Part shown: positions 1 to 8,842 of the stretch, piece by piece
Position numbering within the stretch: the first letter of the stretch is position 1
Layout: each line of letters starts with the position of its first letter
NCBI GenBank assembly: GCA_040751985.1
Contig: JBFMFU010000085.1
Location: 1-64,000, forward strand
DNA from: Desulfoferula sp040751985
GTDB taxonomy: Bacteria > Desulfobacterota > Desulfarculia > Desulfarculales > Desulfarculaceae
Length of the DNA: 64,000 nt
Reading direction: 5' to 3'
Translations under genes and position numbers: made by a program
The notes under the pieces: model-generated
What the model was told of the DNA's origin: nothing
Database searches by the model: none
What the model saw: the letters and a program-made list of their open reading frames with translations, nothing else

Positions 1-27
1 ACCGGGTTTTTCAAACCGATTGGGCAA
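1..27 (-). CDS. Possible 5' end of a gene running off the left edge
   Basis: On the minus strand a GGAGGT ribosome-binding sequence (complement of 33-38) lies about six bases before a TTG codon at 27-25. From there nine codons stay open to the window edge (LPNRFEKPG). The ATG at 32-30 is too close to the Shine-Dalgarno to be the likely start. The AT-rich stretch at about 55-140 would suit its promoter. Nothing can be said about function from nine residues, and the call rests only on the RBS/start spacing. Confidence 0.25.
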
Positions 28-255
28 TTCATACCTCCAGAATGATCGGCTGAAGGTATTATAGTAAAATATATCAGATAGTTAAAGCTATATTAGCGCA
101 CAAGCACCGCGCATCGGCCTCAATATATAAATTAAAACGGAGCGCCGCTTTTCCTCGGTAGTTGGCAGTCGGTCCAGACGCCGGGTCGCCCTGGGCCGGG
201 TTTACTCCCGCGGCAGGGCGTTAAGGCTCTTACCCCAGATTGTCTGTGATGATGC

Positions 256-693
256 TCAGCCCAGGAGCCGGGCCTCGGCCTGGGCCAGGGCCTCTTTGGC
301 CTGGGTCAGCTTGCGGTACTTGGCCTCGGCCTTGGCTAGGTTGCCGGCGCTGATGGCCTTGAGCAGATCGCCCTCCAGCTCGGCCACCTCCAGGCGCTGG
401 TAGTAATCCAGGGACTCCTTGAAGTGGGCCATCACGATCTTACCCGTGAGCACCGGGTGGTTGTTGGTGACGTTGGCGTCGGGGAAGCGCAGGCCGTGCT
501 CCAGCTCCACCTCCAGGCCGGCGGCGAAGTCCGCCAGCACGATGGGCATGTCCCCGGGATTCACCTCGGCCAGAATCTTGGCGGCCTCGTCCATCTCCAC
601 CTTGGGCTCGCCGAGCTGAGTCCAGTCCCGCAGGCCCAGCTCGCGGCACACGCGTTGGACCTCCTCGATGGTCACGTACACCGGCAGTTCCAC
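256..693 (-). CDS. DUF5661 family protein
   Basis: A 145-residue soluble protein. The middle reads ELEHGL, NVTNNHPVLTGKI, then AHFKESLDYYQRL, which I recognise as the conserved core of the DUF5661 family. The C-terminal third (about residues 100-145) is a charged, alanine-rich helix that may form a coiled coil. No catalytic motif or signal peptide is visible, and the biochemical role of the family is unknown to me. It is the last gene on the minus strand after the ferredoxin, separated by about 170 bases, so it may be a separate unit or a distal operon member. Confidence 0.8.
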   Translation of the reverse strand: MELPVYVTIEEVQRVCRELGLRDWTQLGEPKVEMDEAAKILAEVNPGDMPIVLADFAAGLEVELEHGLRFPDANVTNNHPVLTGKIVMAHFKESLDYYQRLEVAELEGDLLKAISAGNLAKAEAKYRKLTQAKEALAQAEARLLG

Positions 694-861
694 GTCAGAC
701 TCCCCTAGCTAGGTTGGATTTGAACTTCATAAAAGGATGGCCGACGCGGCGCGCCCTGTCAAACCTGAGCGCGGGCGGCCGGGCGGGGCTGTGTCGCCGG
801 TCCTGCTCAGTCGCCCGCGTTTTTCAGGCCGCTGGCCCCGACGAAGTCGAGGCGTTCCCTC

Positions 862-1107
862 TCAGCGGATCAGGTAGGGGAGCTCGGTCATGGTGATGGC
901 CTGCTTGGGGCAGACGAACACGCACACGTCGCAGTACCAGCAGTCGTCACGGTAGCGCATGTAGGGGTAGCCCTGGGCGCCGAAGTGCAGCACGTCCATG
1001 GGGCACATGTCTATGCAGGTGCCGCAGCGGTTGCAGCGCCGGCGGTCCACCTCCAGCCAGGCAAAATCCTCTTCGCTCCGGGGGCCGCTGCTGTTGAGCT
1101 GATCCAT
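862..1107 (-). CDS. AprB-like 2x[4Fe-4S] ferredoxin subunit
   Basis: An 81-residue protein with two Cys motifs, CNRCGTCIDMCP (from residue 25) and CWYCDVCVFVCP (from residue 56), each fitting one [4Fe-4S] cluster. The start is the ATG at 1107, preceded by AGGAGG and only two bases after the flavoprotein stop, which argues for translational coupling. By analogy with AprBA-type pairs it should pass electrons to or from the FAD of the neighbouring subunit. It is far shorter than true AprB (about 150 residues) and lacks that C-terminal tail, so an adenylylsulfate reductase assignment is not supported. Likely cytoplasmic. Confidence 0.88.
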   Translation of the reverse strand: MDQLNSSGPRSEEDFAWLEVDRRRCNRCGTCIDMCPMDVLHFGAQGYPYMRYRDDCWYCDVCVFVCPKQAITMTELPYLIR

Positions 1108-1109
1108 GT

Positions 1110-2969
1110 CTAATCCTCCTGCGGCAGGAACCGGCGCGGTGTGGCCATGCCCTGCTGGTCCAGGTGCTCCTTCATCCAGGGGTCGCTCTCCGGGTTGCGC
1201 CAGTGGGGCCCTTTGACAAAAGGCGTGCCCACGTCGAACTCCAGCTTGGGGTAGGCGTACTCCATGGCCGTGGGGAAGTCCCATTGGTGCTTGGGGGCCT
1301 TGCGCCGGGACAGCTCCATGCCCGCCTCGCCCCTCTTGACCACCACCCAGGCCCGTTCCCACTGCGGCTTCTTGTAGGGGATGTCCGCCCGCCAGTGCTG
1401 GTAGCCCCAGCGGCTCTCGTCCCGGAACAGGCTGGCCCGGGCCATCATCTCGCCCACTGTGAGGATGCTGGCGATCTCACGGACCTTGAGCAAATCGTGG
1501 AAGTCGCGGGCCTGGATATGGGGCAGGTCCTCGTTTCTGATGCGCTCCATCCACCACACCGCCGTCTCCATGAAGGCCCGGTTCTTGGGCGGCTTCAGGT
1601 AGTACTGGATGCGAGTGCGGGCCTTGTACTCCACCAGGGCGGTGGGCAGGCCGCGCTCCCGGCGCAGGGGCGCCTCGAAGGCGTCGGCCTCTTTGCGCAG
1701 CCAGGCGCGCAGGCCCTGGGGCTGGGCGGCGTAGCGGCCGCCGGCGGCGTAGCGGGCCGCCTCCTCGCCGATGACCCCGCCCATGGCCAGGGCCCCGCCC
1801 AGGTAGGAGTGCGGCAGGCCGCCGTCCACGTCGCCGGCCACGTACAGGCCGCCCAGGTTAGTGGCGCCGTGCAGGTCGCTGAGCACCCCGGAGCTGCTGT
1901 GGCCGCCGCAGACCCCGATCTCCTCGGCGAAGCCCAGCTCCACCGAGTGGCCTTGGCGGTAGTCCTGGCCGCGGCCGCGGTGGAACAGGCCCCGGCTGGT
2001 GCGCTCGTTGCCCCACTGGATCTTCTCGATGACCTGGATCATCTCCTCGGGCAGGTGGTCCATCTTCAAGTACAGGGGGCCGCGCCCCTCCGTGAAGCGC
2101 TTCCACACCCCCATCTTGCTGTCGCCGGAGGAGTAGCCGTGGGTCCAGGTCTTCTCGCCCCAGGGGTTGACCGTGTAGGCCCCGCGCGGCGCGGCCACGT
2201 AGCCGCAGGAGGGGCCCTGGTGGTCTTTGAGCAGGGTGTTGGCCTGGAAGCACTCCATGTTCACCAGCTCGGCCCCAGCCTCGTAGGCCATGGCGTAGCC
2301 GTCGCCGGTGCAGCCGGGGAACTCGTAGGTGCCGGCCAGGTAGCCCGAGCTGGCCAGGCCCATGCGGCCGGCGGCGCCAGTGGTCAGGCACACGGCCTTG
2401 GTCTTGAAGTAGTAGTAGTCGCCGCTGCGGATGTTGAAGGCCAGCACCCCGGCCACGCGGCCGTCGCGGCTGATGATCCTCAGCACCGGCGTGCGGTCAA
2501 AGACCTCGGCCCCGGTCTGGCGCACCGCAAAGGCCAGGGCCCGCTTCATCTCCTCGCCGTCCATGGGCAGCAGCAGGGGCTTGTTGATGGGGTGCAGGTA
2601 GTAGAGGATGTAGTTGCCCTCTTCGTCCACCGGGAACAGGTCCCCCGGCGCCCGGCCCATGATCTCCTCCAGGTCCTTGACCACCTGGGGGCAGCGCTGG
2701 CCAAAGGCGTAGGCCACCCGCTGGTCCAGTACGCCCTCGGTGACCTTGGTCAGCACCTCCACCACGTCCTCGGGTTGGCTGCGCGGCGGGATGGCCATAG
2801 TGTTCAGGGCGTCCATGCCCCGGCCGGCCGCCCCGGAGGTCTCCATCTTGCTCTTGTCCAGCACCGTGACTTTGAGCTTGGGGTCCGTGCGGTGGGCGTA
2901 GATGGCGGCCATGGCCCCGGCTGCGCCGGCCCCGATGACCACCAGGTCTGTCTCCTTCACGTAATACAT
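1110..2969 (-). CDS. FAD-dependent reductase, AprA/fumarate-reductase flavoprotein family
   Basis: A 619-residue flavoprotein. The N-terminal dinucleotide fold has VVIGAGAAGAM at residues 10-20, a GAAGRGMDALN segment near 46-56, a TGDGYAMAYEAGAELVNMEC region at 221-240, and the C-terminal FAD motif GLYVAGDVDGGLPHSYLGGA at 374-393. The architecture matches the succinate dehydrogenase/fumarate reductase/AprA superfamily; no signal peptide is present. It sits directly downstream of a tricarboxylate transporter and upstream of a two-cluster ferredoxin, so I infer reduction or oxidation of the imported organic acid. The substrate is unknown. ATG at 2969 follows GAGGAGA. Confidence 0.88.
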   Translation of the reverse strand: MYYVKETDLVVIGAGAAGAMAAIYAHRTDPKLKVTVLDKSKMETSGAAGRGMDALNTMAIPPRSQPEDVVEVLTKVTEGVLDQRVAYAFGQRCPQVVKDLEEIMGRAPGDLFPVDEEGNYILYYLHPINKPLLLPMDGEEMKRALAFAVRQTGAEVFDRTPVLRIISRDGRVAGVLAFNIRSGDYYYFKTKAVCLTTGAAGRMGLASSGYLAGTYEFPGCTGDGYAMAYEAGAELVNMECFQANTLLKDHQGPSCGYVAAPRGAYTVNPWGEKTWTHGYSSGDSKMGVWKRFTEGRGPLYLKMDHLPEEMIQVIEKIQWGNERTSRGLFHRGRGQDYRQGHSVELGFAEEIGVCGGHSSSGVLSDLHGATNLGGLYVAGDVDGGLPHSYLGGALAMGGVIGEEAARYAAGGRYAAQPQGLRAWLRKEADAFEAPLRRERGLPTALVEYKARTRIQYYLKPPKNRAFMETAVWWMERIRNEDLPHIQARDFHDLLKVREIASILTVGEMMARASLFRDESRWGYQHWRADIPYKKPQWERAWVVVKRGEAGMELSRRKAPKHQWDFPTAMEYAYPKLEFDVGTPFVKGPHWRNPESDPWMKEHLDQQGMATPRRFLPQED

Positions 2970-2995
2970 AGCTGCTCTCTCTCCTCAGCCGATGT

Positions 2996-4504
2996 CTAAT
3001 GTGCCTGCTTGGCGCCCTTGCCGCGGCGGTGGTGGTAGGCGGTCCAGAGGATCATGGCCACCGTGGCCAGCAAAAAGCCCAGGGCCAGGGGCTTGGTGAC
3101 GAAGATCAGGGGGCTGCCGCCGGAGATCTTCAGGGCCTGGCGCAGGTACACCTCGGCCATGGGCCCCAGGATGAAGGCGATCAACAGGGCGGCCGGGCTG
3201 AGGCCCCATTTTTTCAGGAAGTAGCCCAGCACCCCGAAGAAGACCATTATCTTCACGTCGAACAAGTTCTGCTGGGTGCCGTAGGCGCCGATGACGCACA
3301 GCACCAATATCACTGGGAACAGGTAGGACCGGGGCACCGAGATGACCCACTGGCCCAGCTTCATCAGGGGCAAGGGGATGACCAGCATGAAGAAGTCCGA
3401 GAGGATCAGCAGCATGAACAGGCCGTAGATGGTCTCGGGGTGCTCGGTCATCAGCATGGGGCCCGGCGCCAGGCCGTGGATCATGAAGGCGCCCATGATC
3501 ACCGCCGCCGAGAGGGCGCCGGGGATGCCCAGGGTCACCAGGGGGATCAGGGCCGCGCCGCACACGGCGTTGTTGGCCGCCTCGGGCGCGGCCACACCCT
3601 TCAGCTCGCCCTTGCCGTAGTCCTCGGGGTTCTTGGCCAGGCGCTTGGCCTGGTCATAGCCCATGAAGGCGGCGGTGATGCTGCCCACGCCGGGCAGGGC
3701 GCCGCAGAAGGCGCCCAGCAGGCTGGAACGGAAGATGGTGCCCAGGCTGCTCTTGAGTTCGGGCCAGGTCACCCGCGAGGCGTTGGGGTCCTCCGAGCGG
3801 ACGATGGCCTCGCTGTGCGACTCCTGCCAGCCCTCCTCCATCTGCACCAGCACCTCGCTCATCACCAACAGGCCGATGAGCATGGCCAAAAGCTCGATGC
3901 CCGCGTCCAGGTCGATGGAGCCGAAGGTGAAGCGATGCTGAGTGGTGATGGGGTCCAGGCCCACCGTGGCCAGGAGCATGCCCAGGGCGGTGGAGATGAG
4001 GCCCTTGACCTGGGAGCTGGCGCCGGTGCCGGCCACCACCACCAGGGCGAACAGGATCAGCATGGCCAGCTCGGCCGGCCCGAACATCAGGGCCAGGGCG
4101 GCGATGGGCGGCGCCGCCACCATGAGCATGGCGTCGCTGAACACCGCCCCGATCACCGAGGCGTACAGGGCCATCTTCAGCGCCTTGCCGGCCTTGCCCT
4201 GTTTGGCCAGGGGGTAGCCGTCCAAGGTGGTGGCCGCGGCCTCGGGCGTGCCCGGCGCGTTGAGCAGGATGGCCGAGATGGAGCCGCCGTACACGCTGCC
4301 CTTCCAGCAGCCCACCAGCATGGCGATACTGAACAGCGGCGACCAGGTGTAGGTCACCGGTATCAAGAGCGCGATGGCCATGGTGCCGTTGAGGCCGGGA
4401 ATGGCCCCCAGCAACGAACCCAGGAATATGCCCAGGGCGGCTCCGAAGAAGTTGTACAGGGTCAGGGCCTGGGAGGCGGCGCCGAGCAAGGTGTCCAGCA
4501 TCAT
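2996..4504 (-). CDS. tctA: Tripartite tricarboxylate transporter, large permease TctA
   Basis: A 502-residue, very hydrophobic integral membrane protein with about a dozen membrane spans. The N-terminal signature of the TctA family is clear: GSLLGAIPGLNGTMAIALL near residue 30, then YGGSISAILLNAPGTPEAAATTLDGYPLAKQGKAGKAL (about 72-109). A second inverted-repeat signature, GALPGVGS, lies near 270. The family couples ion gradients to uptake of carboxylates captured by a periplasmic TctC. It lies seven bases after tctB and 26 bases before the flavoprotein. Two consecutive ATG codons (4504, 4501) follow an AGGGGG Shine-Dalgarno. Confidence 0.95.
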   Translation of the reverse strand: MMLDTLLGAASQALTLYNFFGAALGIFLGSLLGAIPGLNGTMAIALLIPVTYTWSPLFSIAMLVGCWKGSVYGGSISAILLNAPGTPEAAATTLDGYPLAKQGKAGKALKMALYASVIGAVFSDAMLMVAAPPIAALALMFGPAELAMLILFALVVVAGTGASSQVKGLISTALGMLLATVGLDPITTQHRFTFGSIDLDAGIELLAMLIGLLVMSEVLVQMEEGWQESHSEAIVRSEDPNASRVTWPELKSSLGTIFRSSLLGAFCGALPGVGSITAAFMGYDQAKRLAKNPEDYGKGELKGVAAPEAANNAVCGAALIPLVTLGIPGALSAAVIMGAFMIHGLAPGPMLMTEHPETIYGLFMLLILSDFFMLVIPLPLMKLGQWVISVPRSYLFPVILVLCVIGAYGTQQNLFDVKIMVFFGVLGYFLKKWGLSPAALLIAFILGPMAEVYLRQALKISGGSPLIFVTKPLALGFLLATVAMILWTAYHHRRGKGAKQAH

Positions 4505-4511
4505 CCACCCC

Positions 4512-5012
4512 CTAATCCAGGAAGCGCTCTATGAGGGTGCCCACGGGCAGGGGCGCCCCCAGGAGCAGCTCGAAGCAGACGTACAGGCCCGCCAGGGTGG
4601 CCACGGTAATGGCCGCGATGGTTAGCCAGCGCCGCACCCCGAAGATCAGAAACAGCACCACCATGGCCGCCACCGAGGTGAGTACGAAGCCGGTAACGTC
4701 CAGCAGCCAGGCGTAGGCGGCCATCACCGCCACCACCGCGGCCAGGGTGAGCCGGCTGGAGCGCCGCGTGGCCGGACCGGCCAAGGCGTGCTCATGCTCG
4801 TGCTCGCCCTCGGACGCAGCCGCCGGACGGCGCAGGGACTGCAACATCATCACCACGCTGAGCAGCAGGATGAAGCAGACGATCAGCATCGGCATCAGGG
4901 CGTCCGCGTCGGTCAGCGGCCCCACCTGGCTGGGGATCAAGTAGAACAGGGCCAGCAGGCAGAAGCCGGCCAGGCCGGCGCCCAACTTGAAGTCCTTGAG
5001 GTTCTGGATCAT
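4512..5012 (-). CDS. tctB: Tripartite tricarboxylate transporter, small subunit TctB
   Basis: A 166-residue protein with four hydrophobic segments (about residues 10-28, 38-58, 85-105, 110-150) typical of the poorly conserved TctB subunit. The linker near 60-80 is rich in Glu and His. I chose the ATG at 5012 because GGGAG lies at proper spacing upstream; the reading frame is open further upstream, but that extension is a basic, low-complexity stretch with no ribosome site. Its role is to support the TctA permease. It is flanked tightly by tctC and tctA. Confidence 0.85.
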   Translation of the reverse strand: MIQNLKDFKLGAGLAGFCLLALFYLIPSQVGPLTDADALMPMLIVCFILLLSVVMMLQSLRRPAAASEGEHEHEHALAGPATRRSSRLTLAAVVAVMAAYAWLLDVTGFVLTSVAAMVVLFLIFGVRRWLTIAAITVATLAGLYVCFELLLGAPLPVGTLIERFLD

Positions 5013-5084
5013 GGGTTTTCTCCCATGACGTTGAAAGCCCTCGCGCAGGGGAGGCGGCCGCCTCCCCCGCCGAGGATTCAATGT

Positions 5085-6056
5085 CTACTTCTTGGTCTTG
5101 ACGCCCAACGCTGGCAGCAGCTTGCCCCACTCGGCCGAGAGCTGCTGCAGGAGGGCCTGGTACTGCTTGCCGGGCATGAACTTGGGGTGCAGGTCCAGCT
5201 TGGCGCAGGCCTGGACGACTTCCTTGTCCGCGGCCGCCTTCTGGAAGGCCGCCGACAGCTTGTCCAGGACCGCCTTGGGGGTGCCGCCCGGAGCCACGAT
5301 GGACATGTAGGAGATCTGGCTGAACTTGAAGCCCTTCTCCTTCATGGTGGGCACCTGGGGGCACAAGGAGAGCCGGTCCTCGCTGGTGACCAACAGCACC
5401 CGGATCTTGCCGGCCCGGATGGAGGATGCCACCGAGGCGGTGGTGTTGTTGATCATGTCCACGTGGCCGCCCAGCAGGGCCGCGGTCTCCTTGACGCCGC
5501 CCTGGAAGGGCACGTGCTTCCAGTCCAGGCCCAGCTCCTTACCGATGCGGGCGGTGATCAGGTGGTTGGTGGTGCCGGTGCCCACGCTGCCGTAGGTCAC
5601 CTTGCCCGGGTTCTTCTTGACGTAGGCCGCGAAGTCCTCCCAGGTCTTCCAGGGGGAGTCGCCGCGCACCATCAGGGCGTACTCATAAGGCATCACCGCG
5701 CAGACCTGCACCAGGTCCTGGTAGGGCTTGTAGGGCACCTCGCGGATCAGGGGGATGATGGCCACCGCGGGCATGTTGCAGGTGCCGATGAGGTAGCCGT
5801 TGGGTTTGGCCCGGGCCACCTCGCTCACCCCCAGGGTGCCGCCGGCGCCGGGGCGGTTCATGCAGACCAGGGCCTGCTTCAGAGCCTCGGTGGCCTTGGC
5901 GGCCATCAGGCGGGCGGCCACGTCGGTGGTGCCGCCGGCCGAGAAGTTGATGATGAACTTGATCGGTTTGTTGGGATAGCCCTTGGCCAGGGCCCCGCCG
6001 GCCGTCATCCCCACCAGGGCCAGGCAGAGCAACACGGCCCATATCTTGGTTCTCAT
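5085..6056 (-). CDS. tctC: Tripartite tricarboxylate transporter, substrate-binding protein TctC
   Basis: A 323-residue periplasmic binding protein. It begins with a signal peptide: a basic n-region (MRTK), a leucine-rich core, and an ALA-type cleavage site around residue 24. The mature protein starts YPNKPIKFIINFSAGGTTDV, the typical Bug/TctC opening, followed by NRPGAGG and VGTGTTNHL, which in this family contact the carboxylate. The ATG at 6056 is preceded by GGAGGAGG. First gene of the transporter set, 72 bases after the IclR gene. The ligand cannot be read from sequence; a di- or tricarboxylate or an aromatic acid is typical. Confidence 0.94.
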   Translation of the reverse strand: MRTKIWAVLLCLALVGMTAGGALAKGYPNKPIKFIINFSAGGTTDVAARLMAAKATEALKQALVCMNRPGAGGTLGVSEVARAKPNGYLIGTCNMPAVAIIPLIREVPYKPYQDLVQVCAVMPYEYALMVRGDSPWKTWEDFAAYVKKNPGKVTYGSVGTGTTNHLITARIGKELGLDWKHVPFQGGVKETAALLGGHVDMINNTTASVASSIRAGKIRVLLVTSEDRLSLCPQVPTMKEKGFKFSQISYMSIVAPGGTPKAVLDKLSAAFQKAAADKEVVQACAKLDLHPKFMPGKQYQALLQQLSAEWGKLLPALGVKTKK

Positions 6057-6128
6057 TAGCCTCCTCCTCGCTACGGTTGGCAATCTCTGGGTTAATTGCT
6101 CGCGGCAGGGTTTCCCCGTGCGGTCCGC

Positions 6129-6935
6129 CTAGGGACTTAGGCCCTCGGCGCGGACCACCTCCTGCACCAGTTGGTAAATCTCCTTGCGCCGTTGGGCGCG
6201 CATGCGCGGGCGGATGGCCGAGACCGTGATGGCCGCCTGCACGCCGCCCTGGAAGTCGAAGATGGGTACCCCCACGGACACCGCGTCCTCGTGGAACAGG
6301 CCGTCGCTGAGCACGTAGCCCGCCTGGCGGCCCTTGCGGGCCATGGCCCGGATGTCGTCGGCGGTGAGGTTCTTGTAGTTGGGATAGCGGGGGGCGTTGG
6401 CCTGCACCACCGCTTCGAACTCGGCCATGGGCAGGAAGGCGATGAGAGCCAGACTGCCCGCGCCGATGCCCAGGGGCCGCCGCGCGCCCACGTCCACCAA
6501 GATGGTGCGCACCGGGTACTTGCCCTGCACGGTGTCGATGCACAGCACGTCGTTGCCCAGGCGAATGAGCAGGAACACGGTGTCCCCGCTGCGCTGGGCG
6601 ATGGTCTCCAGGGCGGTGCGGAAGCGGTCGCGCACCGTGTACTGGTGGGCGGCGTGGCCCAGTTGATACAGGGCCAGGCCCAGGTGATAGAGCTTGGCCA
6701 CCGGGTCGTGGGTGACCAGGCCTTCCTTGGTCAGCACCGACAGGATGCGGTGGGCGGTGGCCACGTGCAGGCCGGCGGCGCGGGACAGCTTGGACAGAGT
6801 GGCGCCCTGATCGTTGTGAGCCGCCACCTCGCGCAGCAGGACCATGGCCCGGTGGATGCTCTGGGCGCCCTTGGTGTCCTCGGTCCGGGGCGCGGCTGGT
6901 TCCCCGGCGTTCTTCTTGGCGTCGCGCTTAATCAT
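6129..6935 (-). CDS. IclR family transcriptional regulator
   Basis: About 268 residues. A winged helix-turn-helix lies at roughly residues 30-90 (ATLSKLSRAAGLHVATAHRI), followed by the IclR effector domain (LGIGAGSLALIAFLP, GYVLSDGLFHEDAVSVGVPIFD). These regulators bind small organic acids and usually control adjacent catabolic or transport genes, so the tctCBA-reductase set downstream is the obvious target. The start is uncertain: ATG 6935 gives a family-typical length but its GAGGA sits very close; an in-frame TTG at 6977 would add 14 residues. Confidence 0.9.
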   Translation of the reverse strand: MIKRDAKKNAGEPAAPRTEDTKGAQSIHRAMVLLREVAAHNDQGATLSKLSRAAGLHVATAHRILSVLTKEGLVTHDPVAKLYHLGLALYQLGHAAHQYTVRDRFRTALETIAQRSGDTVFLLIRLGNDVLCIDTVQGKYPVRTILVDVGARRPLGIGAGSLALIAFLPMAEFEAVVQANAPRYPNYKNLTADDIRAMARKGRQAGYVLSDGLFHEDAVSVGVPIFDFQGGVQAAITVSAIRPRMRAQRRKEIYQLVQEVVRAEGLSP

Positions 6936-7441
6936 GTTCCTCGCCGATTGTGGCTGGGCTGGCTTGAGTAGTAGCAAGGCGACGGTGCGCGGGTCAACTA
7001 AAAATTACCATAATATGAAAATTATTTATCACTATATGATAATATATAACGACCCACTCACCGGCCCTGAAGCCCGAGGTTTTTGCCCGCCCGATCAGGC
7101 GCCGGCAGGTGCCGCCAACGGCTCCTGCCCGTCACGCGTCGCGTTACGGCCGCATGAGGGCTCATAATTTTTTACCGGCCAGGCCCGGCCAGTGGTAATT
7201 TGAGCCATACGCTTCCGGACGGCCGGTGGTCTTCAGGTTACGTGGGTGGCCTGCCGGAGTAAGGCTTGACCAGGGAGACGGGCGCATCCCCCGCGGGGCC
7301 CAAACAGAGGCCTCGGCTCCGGGACGGATGCGCGGTCAGTGACAGGGCCTGCGCAACCCCTCGCGCGGCCGTAATCCGGATCAACCGAACGCTCGCATAT
7401 GGCGGCTTTGCGATGCATGCCGAGAATGAGGGAGATGTTAG
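6936..7441. other. Divergent intergenic region between iclR and the PaaK-like ligase gene
   Basis: About 500 bases with no credible gene. The part nearest iclR (about 6998-7055) is strongly AT-rich in an otherwise GC-rich window and carries an inverted repeat (see 7026-7042), consistent with a promoter/operator. The part nearest the plus-strand gene (7060-7441) is GC-rich; I see no clear sigma-70 promoter in it. Long open frames that cross it on the minus strand are extensions of antisense reading of the ligase gene. Confidence 0.6.
7026..7042. promoter_or_regulatory. Candidate operator: TTATCA-N5-TGATAA inverted repeat
   Basis: A perfect 6+6 inverted repeat with a five-base spacer inside the AT-rich segment about 90 bases upstream of the IclR start. 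Spacing and position fit a dimeric regulator site, possibly for IclR autoregulation and control of the divergent gene. AT-rich sequence makes chance palindromes common. Confidence 0.35.
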
Positions 7442-8827
7442 GTGAAGGCTAGAAACTATTTCAGCAACCCGGCCCTGAACGCCGTGCCCGCGGACCAGGT
7501 GGAGAAAGAAACCCGCCGGCTGCAAGAAGAGCGGCTGCAGCGCCAGATCCAGTATTGCTACGATCACTCCAATTTCTATCGCCAGAAGCTGGACCAGGTA
7601 GGGGCCGCGCCGGGCGACATCCGCACCATGGACGACCTGCGCTGGCTGCCGGTGCTCATGACCAAGGAGGACGAGCGCTTCAGCACCCAGGAGTCGCTGC
7701 GGCTGCACAACCATCCCTTTGGCCTGCACCTGTGCGCGCCGCTGGAGGAGCTGTACCTCACCGGCACCACCTCCGGCACCACCGGCACGCCCACCTTCAC
7801 CTACACCTTCACCCGCAGCGACATCGAGCTCATCGGCCGCGGCCTGGGCCACCGCCTGGCCTACAACGGCGTGGGCCAGGGCCACCGGGTGCTGTTCATC
7901 TTCGCCCTGGGTATCTACGCCACCACCATGACTCTCTGGGGCATACGCAGCCTGGGGGCCCTGCCCATCGACGTGGACGCCCGCGCCGGCTCGGAGCTGA
8001 TGCTGCGCTTCGCCGACCTGACCCGGCCCCACTACCTGATGTGCACCCCCTCCCTGGCCGGGCACCTGGCGGACAAGGCCCCCTCGGTTATCGGCAAGGA
8101 GGTGGGCGCCCTGGGCCTCCGGGGCATGCTGCTCACCGGCGAGATCGGGGTGAGCATCCCGGAGGTGAAGAAAAACCTGGAGCAGCTCTATGGCTGCCGG
8201 GCCTACGACTACTGGGCGCCGGCCGGCCACGCCATCGCGGTCACCTGCGACGCCGAGCAGTACTACGGCATGCACGGCACCTCCCCGGACCTGTGCACCA
8301 GCTTCCACGACCTGGTGGACCCGCACAGCAAAGAGCCGGTGGCCATAGAGGACGGGGCCGTGGGCGAGATGGTGATCACCTCGCTGCAGCGCCAGGCCAT
8401 GCCCCTGCTCAAATACGCCTACGGCGACATCGTGCAGATATTCACCGAGCCCTGCCCGGCCTGCGGCTTTCCCGGCCGGCGGATCAAGCTGGTGGGGCGG
8501 GCCGACGACATGCTCATCGTCAAGGGGGTGAACATCTACCCCGCCGCCATCCGCGAGGTGGTCAATACCTTCTCCCCTCAGGTGACCGGCGAGATGCGCA
8601 TTATCCTGGACGAGCCGCCGCCGCGGGTGGTGCCGCCCCTGAAGATCAAGCTGGAGCACGGCCCGTTGGTGGGCGCGGAGGAGCTGGAGGGCCTGGGGCG
8701 GCTGATCAGCGCGGCCCTGCACGACCGGCTCAAGATTCGGCCGGCCCTGCAGTGGGTGGCCCCCGGCAGCCTGGAGAAGTCCACCCGCAAGACCCAGATT
8801 TTCGAAAAGGCCTATGAGAAGAAATAG
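7442..8827 (+). CDS. PaaK-like AMP-forming CoA ligase
   Basis: A 461-residue adenylate-forming enzyme of the phenylacetate-CoA ligase type. The phosphate-binding loop is YLTGTTSGTTGTPTFTYTFT near residue 103. A Cys-rich turn (CPACGFPGRRIKLVGRADD, about 338-356) precedes the hinge motif DDMLIVKGVNIYPAAI, as in PaaK proteins. It would activate an aromatic or related carboxylic acid to its CoA thioester using ATP. The start is GTG at 7442, because the nearby ATG frame stops after five codons; AGGGAGA lies upstream. It is followed after 15 bases by a DUF169 gene. Divergent from the tct-linked iclR. Confidence 0.88.
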   Translation: MKARNYFSNPALNAVPADQVEKETRRLQEERLQRQIQYCYDHSNFYRQKLDQVGAAPGDIRTMDDLRWLPVLMTKEDERFSTQESLRLHNHPFGLHLCAPLEELYLTGTTSGTTGTPTFTYTFTRSDIELIGRGLGHRLAYNGVGQGHRVLFIFALGIYATTMTLWGIRSLGALPIDVDARAGSELMLRFADLTRPHYLMCTPSLAGHLADKAPSVIGKEVGALGLRGMLLTGEIGVSIPEVKKNLEQLYGCRAYDYWAPAGHAIAVTCDAEQYYGMHGTSPDLCTSFHDLVDPHSKEPVAIEDGAVGEMVITSLQRQAMPLLKYAYGDIVQIFTEPCPACGFPGRRIKLVGRADDMLIVKGVNIYPAAIREVVNTFSPQVTGEMRIILDEPPPRVVPPLKIKLEHGPLVGAEELEGLGRLISAALHDRLKIRPALQWVAPGSLEKSTRKTQIFEKAYEKK

Positions 8828-8842
8828 GGGCGGAGGGCGGCC

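Noticed and set aside
714..896. Short plus-strand frame between the DUF5661 and ferredoxin genes
   Set aside because: No ribosome-binding site, no recognisable motif, and it overlaps the ferredoxin 3' end.
862..2969. Assignment of the flavoprotein/ferredoxin pair as adenylylsulfate reductase AprBA
   Set aside because: The ferredoxin is far too short and lacks the AprB tail, and the neighbours are a carboxylate transporter and not sulfate-activation genes.
1164..2999. A 611-codon plus-strand open frame opposite the flavoprotein
   Set aside because: Antisense shadow with low-complexity composition. Similar long shadows at 2999-4534, 22805-24661, 26559-28253 and 45326-47185 were left out for the same reason.
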